Shown: positions 1-12,625 of the stretch, in pieces
Numbering within the stretch: the first letter of the stretch is position 1
Layout of the letters: every line of letters starts with the position of its first letter
Origin: Hippophae tibetana
Taxonomy: Eukaryota > Streptophyta > Magnoliopsida > Rosales > Elaeagnaceae
Direction: 5' to 3'
DNA length: 64,000 nucleotides
NCBI GenBank assembly: GCA_037013495.1
Contig: JAZDXN010000029.1
Coordinates: 5,964,501 to 6,028,500 of the forward strand
Notes under the pieces: model-generated
Database searches by the model: none
What the model was told of the DNA's origin: nothing
Seen by the model: only the letters and a program-made list of their open reading frames with translations
Made by a program: the position numbers and the translations under genes

Positions 1-2493
1 TGATGATGTAGATGATGTCGTATCTTTATCTTCTCGATCTCTGCTGAAGTAAATGCATTTATGATCATTAGTAGTTTTCTTAGTGTAAAAACAAATCATC
101 TTTCTTATTTCTTGACAAATTTTCAGATTATTATTATTAAAATTTGTTTTAAACTTACTAATTTTTTCACTATCTTCTTCAGTAAGGATCATATTATTAT
201 GGAAAGTGATTATAGCTTTACTAATCGAGTAATTTATCTTGACATTAGAAGAATTATCAATTTTACCTAGTTTATAATAAATTTGACTTAGTTTATAATA
301 AATTTGACTTTAGATGAGTATTTTACCTAGCTTTACTCATCTATATTGAATTCTTTTTTAGAAGTGTTCTTGGTTTTGGAAGTAAACTAAAAAATCTAAG
401 ATAGAGAGACTTGTCACTTACATCTTCTTCATTAAGTTTTTGATAACTTTCTTAAAATTTTCAGGAAAATAATTTAACTCCTTTAAATTAATATCTACAT
501 ATAAGTTCTCAATTAAACTCGCATGGAAATTTTTATAAATGAAAATTAAATCAATTCCTTCAAGAATATTAAATTTACTACCTATAGGGAATTCTTTTTC
601 TACGTTGTAAAATTTCATATCTTCGATGACAAATATATTCATGGGGATGTTTCCTTGAATAGTATTGGTGGTCGTATTATCTTTACTATTTTTGTGATAG
701 ATATTTCTTTGAATAGTATGAGTGGTGTTACTATCTTTCCTAGGGCCTTCAACTTACTTGATGGTGATGGTTGTTGTTTAATACTACATAATGATTTTTA
801 ACTATATCTTCTAGAGTTAATAGTTTTGGTACTGTATGGTTGGCATAATTTCCTTTTAGCTTATATTATATTAATCAAAGTTCTGAGTTATTCTACTAAA
901 TATGATAATAACTTTGCATGCTTAAGGCCAGTTTTTGTACATTCTGTTTTGGACGATTATAGACAACATAAATCTTTTTTTGCTTCTTCAGCCCAATTGA
1001 GTTTTTCCTTTTTCTTTTCTATGATATTACTCTCTTTTAAATCTGATGACCTTGAACTGGAAGGTTTTTTTGGACTCTAATATTAGTTTTGAACTGTTAA
1101 GTTCCTGTTTAATTTTTGTCTCCAAAAGAAACTTCTCTAGGTATAAAACTTCGGGTTGTTCTTGAAGGATTTTTTTTCTCTTTTTCCTTTATCTTGATCT
1201 TGATCTTGATATCAAGATATTTTATTCTCGCAAGAACAAAAATAGTTAAAAGTGTTAATCCTCTTGTGAGAAGGGCATCTGTTAAACTATTATTGTTTCT
1301 AGAAGATGTTTGATATCAAAATTGTAATGGTTAAATCAATGATTCTATCTCACTAATCTTCCTTATTTATAATTACCTAAATATTTTTTCTTAAAAAATA
1401 ACCAAAATTTTTGTGATTGGTTATGACAATAAATTTAGAACTTATTATATATATTGCAAATTTCCTAATAGTTGTTTTAATAGATAAGTATTTTTTTCAT
1501 TAATGTGATAATTTAATTTTGAACCATAGAAAGATCCTGATGTATATCTACAAAAGTATCCAAAATAACCAAAATTTTTGTTATTGGTGGCAATAAATCT
1601 AGAACTTATTATATATATTACAAATTTCCCAATAGTTGTTTTAATAGCTAAGTATTTTTTTTCAATAATGTGATAATTTAATTCTGTGCCATGGAAAGAT
1701 CATGATGTATATCTACAAAGGTATACATCAACAAAGGTATCAACAAAGGTATCCATCTCTGCTATCTATTTTTGCTTTTAAAAATGCTCCCCAATATCCA
1801 TGTGAAGTATCTATTTCAATATCATTTTATCATCTAGACTTAGATGCTATAAAATTGGTAAATTTTTTACGTTATTCATGTGTAAAATATCTTGAAGAAA
1901 GGAACCTATGCATCACTTACCCCTTTGCAACTCATGTACTTTCAGAAACCAGTTCAAACCTCATCTTGTACTTGTAGATAAAATATCTGTCTAGGGAAAC
2001 CAAGAAAAGTTCTCTTTAATTCAGTAAATGAATTTCTAAAGTGTTTACCTTTAAATTATAGTATGTTTCTTGGATTAATACTTATAGAAATGCAGCAAAG
2101 GAATATGGGAAAGAGAAAAAAAGGGAACGTTATGATGCTAAAATTCCATGTTAACATTCTATTTTCTCGTATTGCTTTGTAATTTTATAAGGACATTGGA
2201 TCTCTGCACTTAGTGGCCTATGTGGATATAGGAGATAGTAAGCTGAGGTGATGAATTAGATCTGCCTTTCAGTTGATTAGAACCCAACGCTCTTTACTAA
2301 CTTTATTTGAATTCATTTTTTTTTATGGAATTCATTGGTTTATCTTTTTTCTTAATTTCTTTGTTTTTGATAAATGTTTTTATTAGGAATTCTCAGACAT
2401 CTTTATGCCCATACGGATTATATTATTGTAGCGCATTCAACATTCATTGTGAGCCATTGCTGATCAGTGGAGGAAAGAACTCTGAGTGAGAAA
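1..2493. other. AT-rich 5' flank of the 304-residue gene
   Basis: No convincing gene is seen here. Short open frames exist on both strands but are rich in Phe, Ile, Asn and Lys, as expected from AT-rich DNA. A 21-bp direct repeat lies at about 268-310 and a larger tandem duplication at 1390-1723. Just before the downstream gene, a pyrimidine-rich stretch ending in TCTCAG near 2396 could be the acceptor of an intron in the 5' untranslated region. Confidence 0.5.
1390..1723. repeat. Two-copy tandem duplication, period about 167 bp
   Basis: The stretch beginning AATAACCAAAATTTTTGT near 1397 recurs near 1564. The two copies stay alignable through to the motif GATGTATATCTACAAA, with scattered substitutions. 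This is a simple local tandem duplication with no protein signal. Confidence 0.8.
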
Positions 2494-3408
2494 ATGGAAA
2501 CTCTCAACTGGGTGATGCCTTCATCTTCCTCAAAATCTGCAAATTCAGATTTCCAAATCATTGGTTGGAATCCCTCACCAGTGCCGCCATCAGTTGCCAG
2601 ACTATGGAGACCAGCTGCACAACGAAACCTCAGGAACCAATGGTCAAAACTAGCTAAATATCGGAAACAGTGGAATTCTTATTCTTCTGCTGGGAGATCA
2701 CATGCCACTTCTCTTGTCAACATTCATCTTTCTCAGGCATACATGCCGTCAATTGAATTGGGCATTCTAGGTGACATGCCTAGTATAAGAGAGAAAGCGT
2801 GCCAGAAAATGTACAGGCAGCAAGAGCTTTATAGAAGGAACCTTCTATCATCATACAAAGACATGGTAGTTGTTGTAATTGACATGATCAAAGCGAGTAA
2901 ATCCATGAGATGTTATCTGAAAGGTACAAGCTACAGCCCACTTGTTCAATTCTCTGACTGTTCTGAGGATAAGAATGATTTAGGAGATGGTGGTGGAATC
3001 CCAGTCTTTGGATTTTCTTCAATTGCTTCTTTCGAAAAATTGGCCGTGGAATTTATTTGGATGTTTATCATGGAAGTAAATTTGAAGCGGTTGCTTGCAG
3101 TGGATCTATTGTCTATTAGTTGTGAAGATTTAGTAGTCGACAAGATCAATTGGTCAAGTGAGCTTTATCCTGGAGAATTTGATGATTTGCAGGTTTGCAA
3201 CCTGTATTCTACTGAATCTTGTGAGCCATTATGTCCAAGATTGGAGGGCTATAAATCTGATATGCCAAATAAACAATCTTACCAGAAGCCAAACCATGAT
3301 ATTATGCAGGTTTATCTAACGACCTGGCTTGCTGAACTGAATATTGACACTTGTAGGGTAGGAGAAATATTCAGTGCAGTTGGAGAAGAAATGCACTTTA
3401 ACCTTTGA
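2494..3408 (+). CDS. Conserved-looking plant protein of unknown function, 304 aa
   Basis: An uninterrupted 304-codon frame with balanced amino-acid and codon use, in sharp contrast to the AT-rich junk around it. I place the start at the ATG at 2494 (METLNWVMP); the frame is open a little further upstream but only from a GTG. The N-terminal third is basic (WRPAAQRNLRNQW at 38-50). The middle (about 95-145) is likely helical, followed by an acidic turn with DGGGIPVF (165-172). The C-terminal part has conserved-looking ELYPGEFDDL (223-232) and VYLTTWLAELNID (273-285). No signal peptide, membrane span, zinc site or catalytic motif is visible. It resembles a plant-only family of similar length that I remember with the uninformative database label 'cyclin delta-3'; I would not transfer a cyclin role. 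No intron is needed inside the frame. It stands alone, with transposon relics starting about 1.4 kb downstream. Confidence 0.8.
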   Translation: METLNWVMPSSSSKSANSDFQIIGWNPSPVPPSVARLWRPAAQRNLRNQWSKLAKYRKQWNSYSSAGRSHATSLVNIHLSQAYMPSIELGILGDMPSIREKACQKMYRQQELYRRNLLSSYKDMVVVVIDMIKASKSMRCYLKGTSYSPLVQFSDCSEDKNDLGDGGGIPVFGFSSIASFEKLAVEFIWMFIMEVNLKRLLAVDLLSISCEDLVVDKINWSSELYPGEFDDLQVCNLYSTESCEPLCPRLEGYKSDMPNKQSYQKPNHDIMQVYLTTWLAELNIDTCRVGEIFSAVGEEMHFNL

Positions 3409-4600
3409 ATTATTTCATATTTGGCACACTAGAAAGACTACTTGTTGATTATGTTACTTGCATCCTTCATTTTTTGCCTGAACTAGATTACATGAATATG
3501 GGTATGGGTATTCGGATATATGTATAAATACAGAAAATTTTGGAAAAATGGAGTTTTTTGGCGTTCGAATATGTATCCATAAACTTGACTCACCAGAAGT
3601 GCTAAGCAGAGATTGGAAACATGCACCCAAATGAAACTTACCGTTCATTGTGTATTTATTTGTTTTTTTTTTTGGGAGGAAAGTATGGAAACTCTCTTGG
3701 ATTTCTAAGCTATTGCGTATTTGAGTGTTGCGGACTCATCTAATCTAATGGTGGTTTTGTTCGGAGATCACAAGACAATCTGAACGAGAACTCCTGTTTG
3801 AAGTCAAGTGGATATCTCTTTGTAGTTTAGTTTAATATGTTCCTTCCGGTTTCCTTTTCATTGGAATTCACCCTTGTAACATTTAATGTTGTGAATGATA
3901 AGTTAAATTTGATAAAAAGATGCATCGCCCATGGTTATGGTTTCAGTATTTGACTTTTGAGCAGTGAGTTAGTTAACTTTTATCACATTGATTCCATCTA
4001 TTCCTCAGTAATCAAATATAAGTTCCAAGTTAATATATTCAGTTTTTGGATTAAATGGTTTTATTTTTGATAAATTAATAGGTTTTTTTTAATTAACAAC
4101 AATTAAATTTTAAAACTCATAAATTTATACCAAATTACATAATAAAAATATGAAAATTGCTTTCGGAGAATTTTACATGTAAATAACTAAATATATAAAA
4201 TAATAATAATAATTTATTATTATATATGTATTTTTATTAAATATTGACTTGATTTTTAACTATGCAAAATTGATGGCTTTAAGTAAGGATTTATAAGCCA
4301 TCCAACTTTTATTAGTTTAAAAGCTTAAGTTATTTTTAATCTCTTATTTTTTTCAAGTCGTGCTAGTATAAATAAGTGGGTTCGATGATTAAGAAAGACA
4401 ATTGTAATTGAAAACAAGTGACAATTGTATTTGATTCCAAACATTTCCTTTATTCTTAGTTAATAAAACATCAAAGAAAGTTTTTTTCCTTTATGCATTG
4501 AGTTTCCATATGTATCTTGATTAATAATTCTACATGAAACCTTTGATCAAATAGCATTAGAGTAAGTAGATTATGTTGTTGCCTATGGTTTATGGTCTCA
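3409..4600. other. AT-rich 3' flank and intergenic DNA
   Basis: No gene or recognisable element is seen. It presumably contains the 3' untranslated region of the preceding gene. The AT content rises towards 4100-4400. Confidence 0.4.
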
Positions 4601-4859
4601 ACCTACAAAAAGAATTGATGTTTCGAGTAAAGAACTTTACGAACAATTAATTTCAAAAAACTTTCTTTGACAAAAAAAAGGAAAGAAACGATAGAAAAGA
4701 CAAAGGAATTGATGCTAAGATTGTTTTGTTGGAGAAAAAAATGGGGAAATTGACCCTTATGGTTTCCAAGTTGTTGGAGGAATCTAAGCATAAGTCTCAT
4801 GCTGATGTTCTCAAAGATCCCAAAATAGAATCCTCAAAAACTAAAGCATCCACTAAAAA

Positions 4860-5535
4860 TAAACATGTGAAAGCATGAAAAACAAGGTGATTTTAGGTTA
4901 TGATGAAGATGAATTTGATGAGAAAGAGAAGTTTGATGAGGAAGATGATGTAAATCGAAACCATGAGGAGGAATCGAGTACTAACAAAACACGAAAAATG
5001 GAAACTTTTATGGATGGTCTTAAAATTGATGTTTGGATCGATATCCTAGCATACGATGGTGTCATCAATGCTGAAAATTTGGATAATTGGATTGACCTAT
5101 TATAGACTTATTGTACTATTTATCATTATAATAATTAGAATATCAACTTTGCTATATTAAAGTTGACCAAGCATGCTTTGACATGATAAAAAGTTTATAA
5201 TATTTGTTATAGTACATTGACTATAGAAGTTTAAGTGAGCCATAAGAAAATAGTTTTACCTTGTTGGCTTTGAAGAGGATAGATGGTTCAAGTGGAAGCA
5301 TTTGAGGTAGAATTTTGGTGAATCAATACAAGATTATGGAGCCGAATTTTAAAACCAGCCAATGGTGTTGGACTTAGACTTGGATGACTATGAAATCTTA
5401 ATGAAGTTTATCGGGGGGCTTGCAAAAGTATATTTGCAAAGAGTTGCTATTGTTGAAGGTCCAAGACTTTGATGAGGCATTGGTAACGATTGTTTTCATT
5501 GAATCTAAGAACAAAAACATCAACAAAAAGGATTA
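4860..5535 (+). pseudogene. Ty3/gypsy gag relic
   Basis: Translation gives an acidic Asp/Glu-rich stretch, then AENLDNWIDLL, then (past stops and frameshifts) FAILKLTKHAL, FEEDRWFKWKHLR and LDLDDYEILMKFIGGL. These follow, in order, the landmarks of the plant Ty3/gypsy gag domain (DAEKLDNWI, FARLKL.SHALTWW, RW..W..LRQ, and the LD.DDYEILMKYIGGL region). At least six stops or frame changes separate the blocks, so it is non-functional. No LTRs or pol were found next to it, so it is an isolated fragment. Confidence 0.7.
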
Positions 5536-5579
5536 AGAAATTTTGCATCCTGGTAAATGATCAGGGAAATGAGTTGATA

Positions 5580-7186
5580 ACTCATAGACTAACCTCCAAC
5601 TCTTACATAGCGGAAATAAAACAATAAAGCAAGAACAATAGAGAAAGAAATAAAGCAAGCATCTTAACAAGTTGATAAAACTAATCTAAGCAGGAGCGAA
5701 AGAAAAGAAGTGTTTTTCAATCATAATAGAATCCTCATATGTTGGTAAATACTTGGATGGAAATGTGTTTGTAAAAATGAAAAACAGAAGGTCATGCAAA
5801 TACATCAATATAACAAGGTAAATCCACATAGATCCATGCCTATATGATAAAATCTTTAGATTTTTTATAGCAACCACTCGATAGCAAATAATCTACTAAG
5901 AGTATAAAAAATTTACAACTTGATATACCTCTAATAATTCTATCAGTTAAGACCTCTCACTGCTCCTATTTTTCCTTTCCTAGCTACCTCTGCAACTACT
6001 GGGAACTAAGAATCTGGATCTCCTCATGAACCCTACCACCACCTGATGGTAGGATCATTCATCAATGGTTCATGTAAGTGAATCCTAAGGATAGGACAAA
6101 TAAGCTCTAAAGCCTAGTAATCTAAGTCTCGAGTGTTAATTTATCGAATCAACCTAACTTGATAAAATAATGTTTGCTAAATTCTCTCAGAAACCACTAA
6201 TATTGAATGCAAACTTGAGGTATTAGTAATCTAGAATAAAAATAATAATTTTTATTTTCAAAAATACAGTAAATTTGTTGAAGTTTTCCCACATTTTTTT
6301 AATTAATCATCAATAAATATAAGGGTATTTGTAGAAAAAAAGAGTCTTACCAGCCACTCTGCAACCTTGGTAATGATACAACAAGCACACCAAAATTTTG
6401 TTTATTTTTTTGTTTTACACATTACCAAGTAAATTTTTGAAAATACAAGCAAATCAACTTAAAGAAAAACACGAAAAACAATCTAGCATGCATGCTAATA
6501 AACCAATTCATGTGGTATGCGTAAAACATACAAGCAACCAAAGTGTAACCAACTATGTATGTGTGGTACCAACTATCAATAATTGACCTTACATAAAGGA
6601 AGATAAAATACTAAATAAGTAAAACAAACTCTTTATTTTACTCACAAGAATTCCAATAAGACTGAAAGACTTATTATAGGACTTACAACCTCTCCCATTG
6701 GATTTTCAAGCAAAGCACTGCATAACTAAATAGACTCTCATCTCAACAAAAATTAATGATGGCCTAAGAAGTTTGTTCCCATGAACAAACAACAATTCAC
6801 AACAAAGACACACATCTACAACAAGTGCAATTATCTTGTTGTGCTCCAACCATCTTCGTGAGTCAACACATCCACGCTATATGTTTGAACTCTAGCTCGA
6901 ATAGAGCTATGAGGTCTCAAGCTATGAGTGTACCCTGCATACACGAAACAACACGTACCCGTGAACGTATCATAGATATTTATGTGTAATCTAAGCCAGA
7001 AAAGTAACAAGTTATCCTTACATAAGTACATAGCGATAGACTAAGCACAATGGATACGCTTGGGATTACCAAGTATACTTGATCAAATTGTACAAGTGAT
7101 AAGTAAATGAAGAAAAATTATTGTTGAACTCACGAGGATTATTGCAATAACTACCACTACTTATTAGCTTGTTAGTTAGTTAGAGA
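5580..7186. repeat. Unclassified dispersed repeat, copy 1
   Basis: Diverged similarity to 10835-12625. Shared landmarks include the block around AAGGTAAATCCACA (5815), GCCTATATG, the CACTCGATAGCAAAT region, the GACCTCTCACTGCTC region near 5950, and a distal block with TTGACCTTACATAAAGG (about 6582). No coding frame survives. Ends are not defined, and it could be a long decayed LTR or leader. Confidence 0.5.
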
Positions 7187-8859
7187 TGATTGCTGGAAAA
7201 ACACTATTATTTTATTATTTATTTTCACTTAAACGAAATAGATAGATTAGAATTTGCATGATTTTATAATTATTTAATAAAATATATGTTTTTGGATTTA
7301 CGGATATGTTTTGTTGTTTTTTTAGATATTTTTGGTTTCAAAATTGATTCAAAAGATAAACATTTGAAGAATCATACTAAAGTACTCATTTTCAACTTAG
7401 AAGAATAGAAGAATAATACATGTAAAGATTACATGTGATCCAACCAATTTGTAAGGGGTGAAGCAATAAAAAAAGTGAAGAAAAATAGTTTGACTTGAGC
7501 CATAGTGTGTATAAGTGTTGGCTGGGGTGTGATCTCTTATGGAAAACTCGAGGTGAACCAAAATGATGATGCAGGCCACGACATGGATAAACGTGGTGTG
7601 TAGTGCCTCAAATATTTCTCCCTTATAATCCACATTTTTCTCCTTTTTTAAATATAAATATGACTATTGTCTATTGTTTCAAGACACCAAAATAAGAGAA
7701 TAAATATATAATAGTTTTGTAGTTTTCAATTTTTCTCTAGGCATTCGTAGAAGTAGGTTCAAGGTAGTTTTTAGTTTAGCCGTTCCATCAGCATGTAAAA
7801 ATCTAAAGAAAAAAATTCTCCAATTATAAAGATAATCCAAGAATTTGAAGAAAGTAGTGAAAACTATTCAAAGATGTGGAGTCATTTTTATCGAGAAGGG
7901 ATAATTTTATTGTTATATATTTTATTTCTCTTTGTAATCTGAATGTGAGATTTTAGTATCTGTTTTCATTAATTGAAAGAACGGTTTTGCAATTTAAATA
8001 AATAAAAATTTAGATTTTTTTTTATTTAAAATCTTTAGATCTTTAAATATAAATCAATGATGGACCAAATCTTGATTTATGATTACAGAAAATATTTTAG
8101 AATTAAGCATCAGAAACACTATTTGTGCTTAATTGTGCATAAGTGAATAAGAGTTTAATTTAATTTCATTAATCAATTTCAAGCCCGATGAAAGAAGTTA
8201 TTTATTAAACGAGATTAAATTTAATGGTTGAAAAAAAACTTAAATTACAAATAAGGACGGGGCAATCTTTATTTATAATTAAACAATATGTCTATCTTGT
8301 TATCAATTTTTAATCTCAAGCTCGACCAAGGAAAGTTATCAATTAATTGAAGATTTTGGTGTGTATATTTATAATTAATCAATTTCAATCTCAACCAATA
8401 AAAAATTGATTAATTGATTATCATTGAAAACTCACTATGATTATAGAAAGTTTTATTTAGAAAGAAATTAAATCAATAATTATAACTTATATTTAAATCA
8501 TTTAATTTGTTTTGTCTATAAAAGGATATGCTTGCTAAAATATCATATACATCCATCATCCTAAGTTTTTCATAATTTTATTACTTTTGTTTATTTACTT
8601 TCATTTATCACTTTAATTTATCTGCTTTAATTTATCTACTTTTATTTACTTTCTTTTTTTAGCTATTAAATTAATTTAGAATTGACAATTTTGTTCTTTC
8701 AAACCGAAAATTTGTTAGAATGATTAAGATTTTTTACTTCTTAACTATATTAGAAAATATATTAACATTTTAAGAAACGATATCAGAAGTATGCTTATCG
8801 CTTATTACAAATGATTCGTACACTTGCAAGCTTTTTATAAATACAAAATTTGACAATCA
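7187..8859 (+). repeat. LTR1, about 1.67 kb
   Basis: Begins TGATTGCTGG and ends GACAATCA. It matches LTR2 along its length: the ATGTGATCCAACCAATTTG region near 7434 pairs with 13732, and the TCTCTAGGCATTCG region pairs with 15871. The end is immediately followed by AGTTTTTGG, the start of the primer-binding site. Confidence 0.75.
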
Positions 8860-8865
8860 AGTTTT

Positions 8866-8883
8866 TGGTTCCGTTGTTGGGAT
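8866..8883 (+). other. Decayed tRNA-Asp primer-binding site
   Basis: TGGTTCCGTTGTTGGGAT follows LTR1 after a short spacer. It differs from the complement of the plant tRNA-Asp 3' end (TGGCGCCGTTGCCGGGGA) at a few positions, mostly changes of the C-to-T type expected of old methylated DNA. Confidence 0.65.
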
Positions 8884-10834
8884 ATTGGTGTTTTAAATTG
8901 TTTATTTGTTTTCTAAATATTTATTTTTTTGTGATTTTCTATTTATTTCTATGTTTTTGTAAATATTCATGATTTTTCTTTTTGTGATTTATTTTTGTTA
9001 TTTGTGAGTTGTTTAATATAAGAAAATCTAAAGAGATGTTAAAAAAATAAATAAGATAAAATAAAATAAAGAGATCTTAAAAAAAATTCAAAAGAAATTT
9101 AAAAAATTTAAGATCTAAAAAAAAAGTCAAAACATATAAAAATAAATAAAAATATCTTAAAACAAATTAAAAAAAATTGTAAAATTTAAGATTTTAAAAA
9201 ATTTAAAAAGAGGAAAAACATTAAAAAAAAATAAGAAAAATCTAAAGAGATTCTAATAAAAATAAAAAAAAATTGAAAAATTTAAGATCTATAGAAATCT
9301 TTAAAAAAACAAAGAGATCTTGTAAAAAGTTCAATTTTTTTTTTAGAAATTTAAGATCTAAAATATTTTAAAAAATGTCAACATGAAAAGAAAAAAAATT
9401 ATTTTTACTTGTTAGTTTCAGCTTCTTATTTGTTTTTGTTAATTTTGGTTTAGTTATTAATATATTTACTAAATTAATTTCTTTTTAGTACTATTTTTTT
9501 TAATTAATTATTAATTTACTAACTAATTTAGTTTTTTTTTCTTTTCATATTTTTGTGTACTAACTTGTTTTTTTAACTTTATTTTCTTTTCTTCTTTTTC
9601 TTTTATCTTTTATTTACTAACTTTATTTCTTTTTGTTTAGTATTTTTGTTTCTTATTTATTTTATTTTATTAATTTATTTTTAGTTATTTATTAACATAT
9701 TATTTTTCTTTCTTTTATTATTTACTTTTATTTGTTTATTTTTACTTATTTGTTTATTTTCTTTTTATGTTCTTTATTTTCTTTTGTTATTTGTTTATAT
9801 TTATTTCATTTGTTTTATTTATTATTTTAGTTTTTTATTTTTGGATTCTATTTTGTTATTTTATATTTATTATAATTATTTTATTTTATTTTATTTTCTG
9901 TTTATGTAAAAGCATGTTTACTTAAAATTGTTAAATTTATAACTATTTGTTGAGATATGATGTATGATAATTATATAATTACTTTAGATGATCAATGCAT
10001 CTCACTTATCACATCATTACTTGATGACATTGGCTAGGAAAATGGGTATATTTTTGTTTCTTTATCTTTGTCTTTAATTTATATTTGTTATATTACAGAC
10101 AATGTAGATTCTAAGTTGGGGTGGAGGAAAAGTTACATAAATTTAGACATTTTTAATTTTTTATTATTAAACATGCATTTACATTTATTTACTTTATTTA
10201 TTTGTTTAGGGGTATTTAAGTTTATTGTTTAATTTTTATAAAATTATTGCGCTTTTAGTTGATTTGAAGAGAATGATTGAGTCTTTGCACTATTGTATTA
10301 ATGTTTGGAACATATCAAGAAATATTATGATAATTTGTTTTTTTGTCATAGTTTGTTTTTCATTATTGAATGTTGCGATTGAAATAAACCCAAAATTAGT
10401 GTTTAGAAATCAAATAGTGGAGACAACTTTGTAAGAATATTTTGAGCCTATAATTGTTTCATTTCGAGTGATAATATTTTTTTTACTCCTTTAAATACTC
10501 TTCTTAATATTTCAAATTGTTAGATGTTCTCTATAAATTTTGCATTGAAGGTTAGGATATTTAATATGATAGAGTGTTATGTACTTATTTTTATTGCTTA
10601 GATTGAGTGATTTGAGTAAAATTGAGAGTGTATATCTATTTCATTTATGCATGACTTTCAAAAAAGAGATATATCTAGGGTTCTTTAAAGCCAATACAAG
10701 AGAACAAAAATTAGTCACTCATCAAATCATACAAATATTTACAATATGTACATGGGTTCATTCTCTAAAAAAGAATATAAAAAAAGAGAGAAAAATGAAT
10801 AGTATAACTAAATACTGTGACCCTGTAGATTCAC
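8884..10834. other. Low-complexity interior of the LTR1-LTR2 element
   Basis: 9000-9400 is A-rich with repeated AAGATCTAAAA-like words, and 9410-9900 is T-rich with TTATTTGTTT-like words. Near 10100-10135 lies a conserved non-coding block (a CAATGT half-stem followed by AAGTTGGGGTGG) also seen at 25372 and on the minus strand at 41422-41460. No reading frame is supported. Confidence 0.55.
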
Positions 10835-12625
10835 AAATGTAGGAACAATTGCATGGAGATCAATTGTTCTTTTGACTCAAATTGGTAACGGGGACCTAGA
10901 TGGATGGAAACACCAACCAATGGAATATTTTTGTATGCTCTATACCAATTCGGCAAAGCCGACCTCACAAACGCGAGTTAAGAAAATAACACAGCAAAAG
11001 TACAAGGCAACATGCTCTTGTCTAGTGATAGTGTGCCTCACTTGCTCTTGTCTAGGCTAGGAGCATGCATAAACAAATGAACATCACATAGCATGCAAAT
11101 TAGTTATACATACAAAAAAGCTATAAAGGATTTTTGATCAATTCAAGACCTCATATGTGGCAACATATTTGGTAAATGATTGTACTTCCATAGTATGCAA
11201 TCATACATTACATAATAAACCATAATAAAGAGTCTAACATTTGGTACATTTTTAGAGTAAAGAGATACAAACTTCTTAGATACTCATACCAATAAATGCA
11301 TGATCATAAAACAGAAATAATAATTAGAAAGTTGTAAGCCTGACATAAGGAAAGAGAAGAAAGCATACAGCTATGCAAAACAAATAAGCTTTCTAATTAG
11401 AGTCTAAATCTAGTATGTTGGTGCATACATGATAGAAACTCAAATTATACTGACATAATAGCAGATTATGCATAACAAAAAATATAACGAGGTAAACCCA
11501 TATATAATCCTTGCCTATATGGTAACATTTTTGGGTTGTTTATGACAACCATTGGATAGCAAAAAAATCCACTAAGCAATAAAACAATTACAACCTTGAT
11601 AGAAATAAACCCTTATTACCTCTATTAGTTGAGATCATTGTCTGAACTACCTATTTCTACCTTTGCTTGCTGCCTCTGTAATAACTTGATTCGACACACG
11701 GACCCAACTTTCCTCTAAAACTAGCCATACTCTATGTAGTACAACTAAATACCAAAGATTAGTAAAATGTAATGTGAACAATCTATTATGAGAACCATCC
11801 CTAATCGCAATAAATGAATAACACTGTGAGACATATAGTTAATCCACGAATTACACAACCTAAGTAGAATATACAGTCCACCATTTATTGCACAAAACCA
11901 AAGATATGAGAACTCAATAATTTAGCACAACCCACTCTCACAAATTTGTTCATACATAAGTAAAAGTTGTAAGAAGAAAACTACCTACTGACACACGACT
12001 CATAGCCACACAGGCTCCTCATAAAGATTCACCTGCAAATGCCACCTGAAGTACTCACCACTCAAGAACACGGTTTTTCCCACACATACACAAAACACTA
12101 ATGCCCAAAAAATCTAAAGTTAATAGTAATCTAAAAATAGAAAAATGAGATATCAAACACAAAGAAATGGGGTATTTATAAAAATCATCCAAGCATGCAA
12201 CCAATCTCACCAAGGGTCCTCGTCATCCACCTCATCAGGGGTTTGCTGAGGGGTTCGGCAAGGACCTTATCGAGGTGCTAAAAATCCTACTTTTTTTGTT
12301 TCAAAAAATGCTAAGCAATTTTCATAAATACCTATATCTAAAACAAAACAAAAACATGAGGAACAACATTAGATCGCTTGCATACTCACTCGTCGATAAC
12401 TATAATACAAAACCTATCATACACACTATGAAAACCAACCTTATGGTGTGTGTGAATATGCTCACATACAAAGTGTACCTAACTATATACATATGTGCAT
12501 TACTGATCATTAGTAACCGACCTTACAAAGAGGAAGATAGATATACTAAGTAAAACAAGCAAACTTTGTGTTTTACACATGAGAAGCCAATAAAACACAA
12601 AATAATACATCACTTATAGACCTAA
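10835..12625. repeat. Unclassified dispersed repeat, copy 2, inside the LTR1-LTR2 element
   Basis: It interrupts sequence that is continuous in the sister interiors at 18660 and 26160: the text breaks after the CTGTGACCCTGTAGATTC area and resumes at AAAGTTGTGAGAATG. The inserted block is related to 5580-7186 (shared AGGTAAACCCA, GCCTATATGG, GATAGCAAA and GACCTTACAAAGAGGAAGATAG words). No coding potential was recognised. Boundaries are good to perhaps 20 bp. Confidence 0.55.

Noticed and set aside
418..642. Minus-strand 74-codon frame
   Set aside because: AT-biased composition, no recognisable motif and no flanking exons. I could not support it as a gene or element fragment.
2467..2493. N-terminal extension of the 304-residue protein
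   Set aside because: The extension begins at GTG. The first ATG in frame is 2494 and gives a sensible N terminus.
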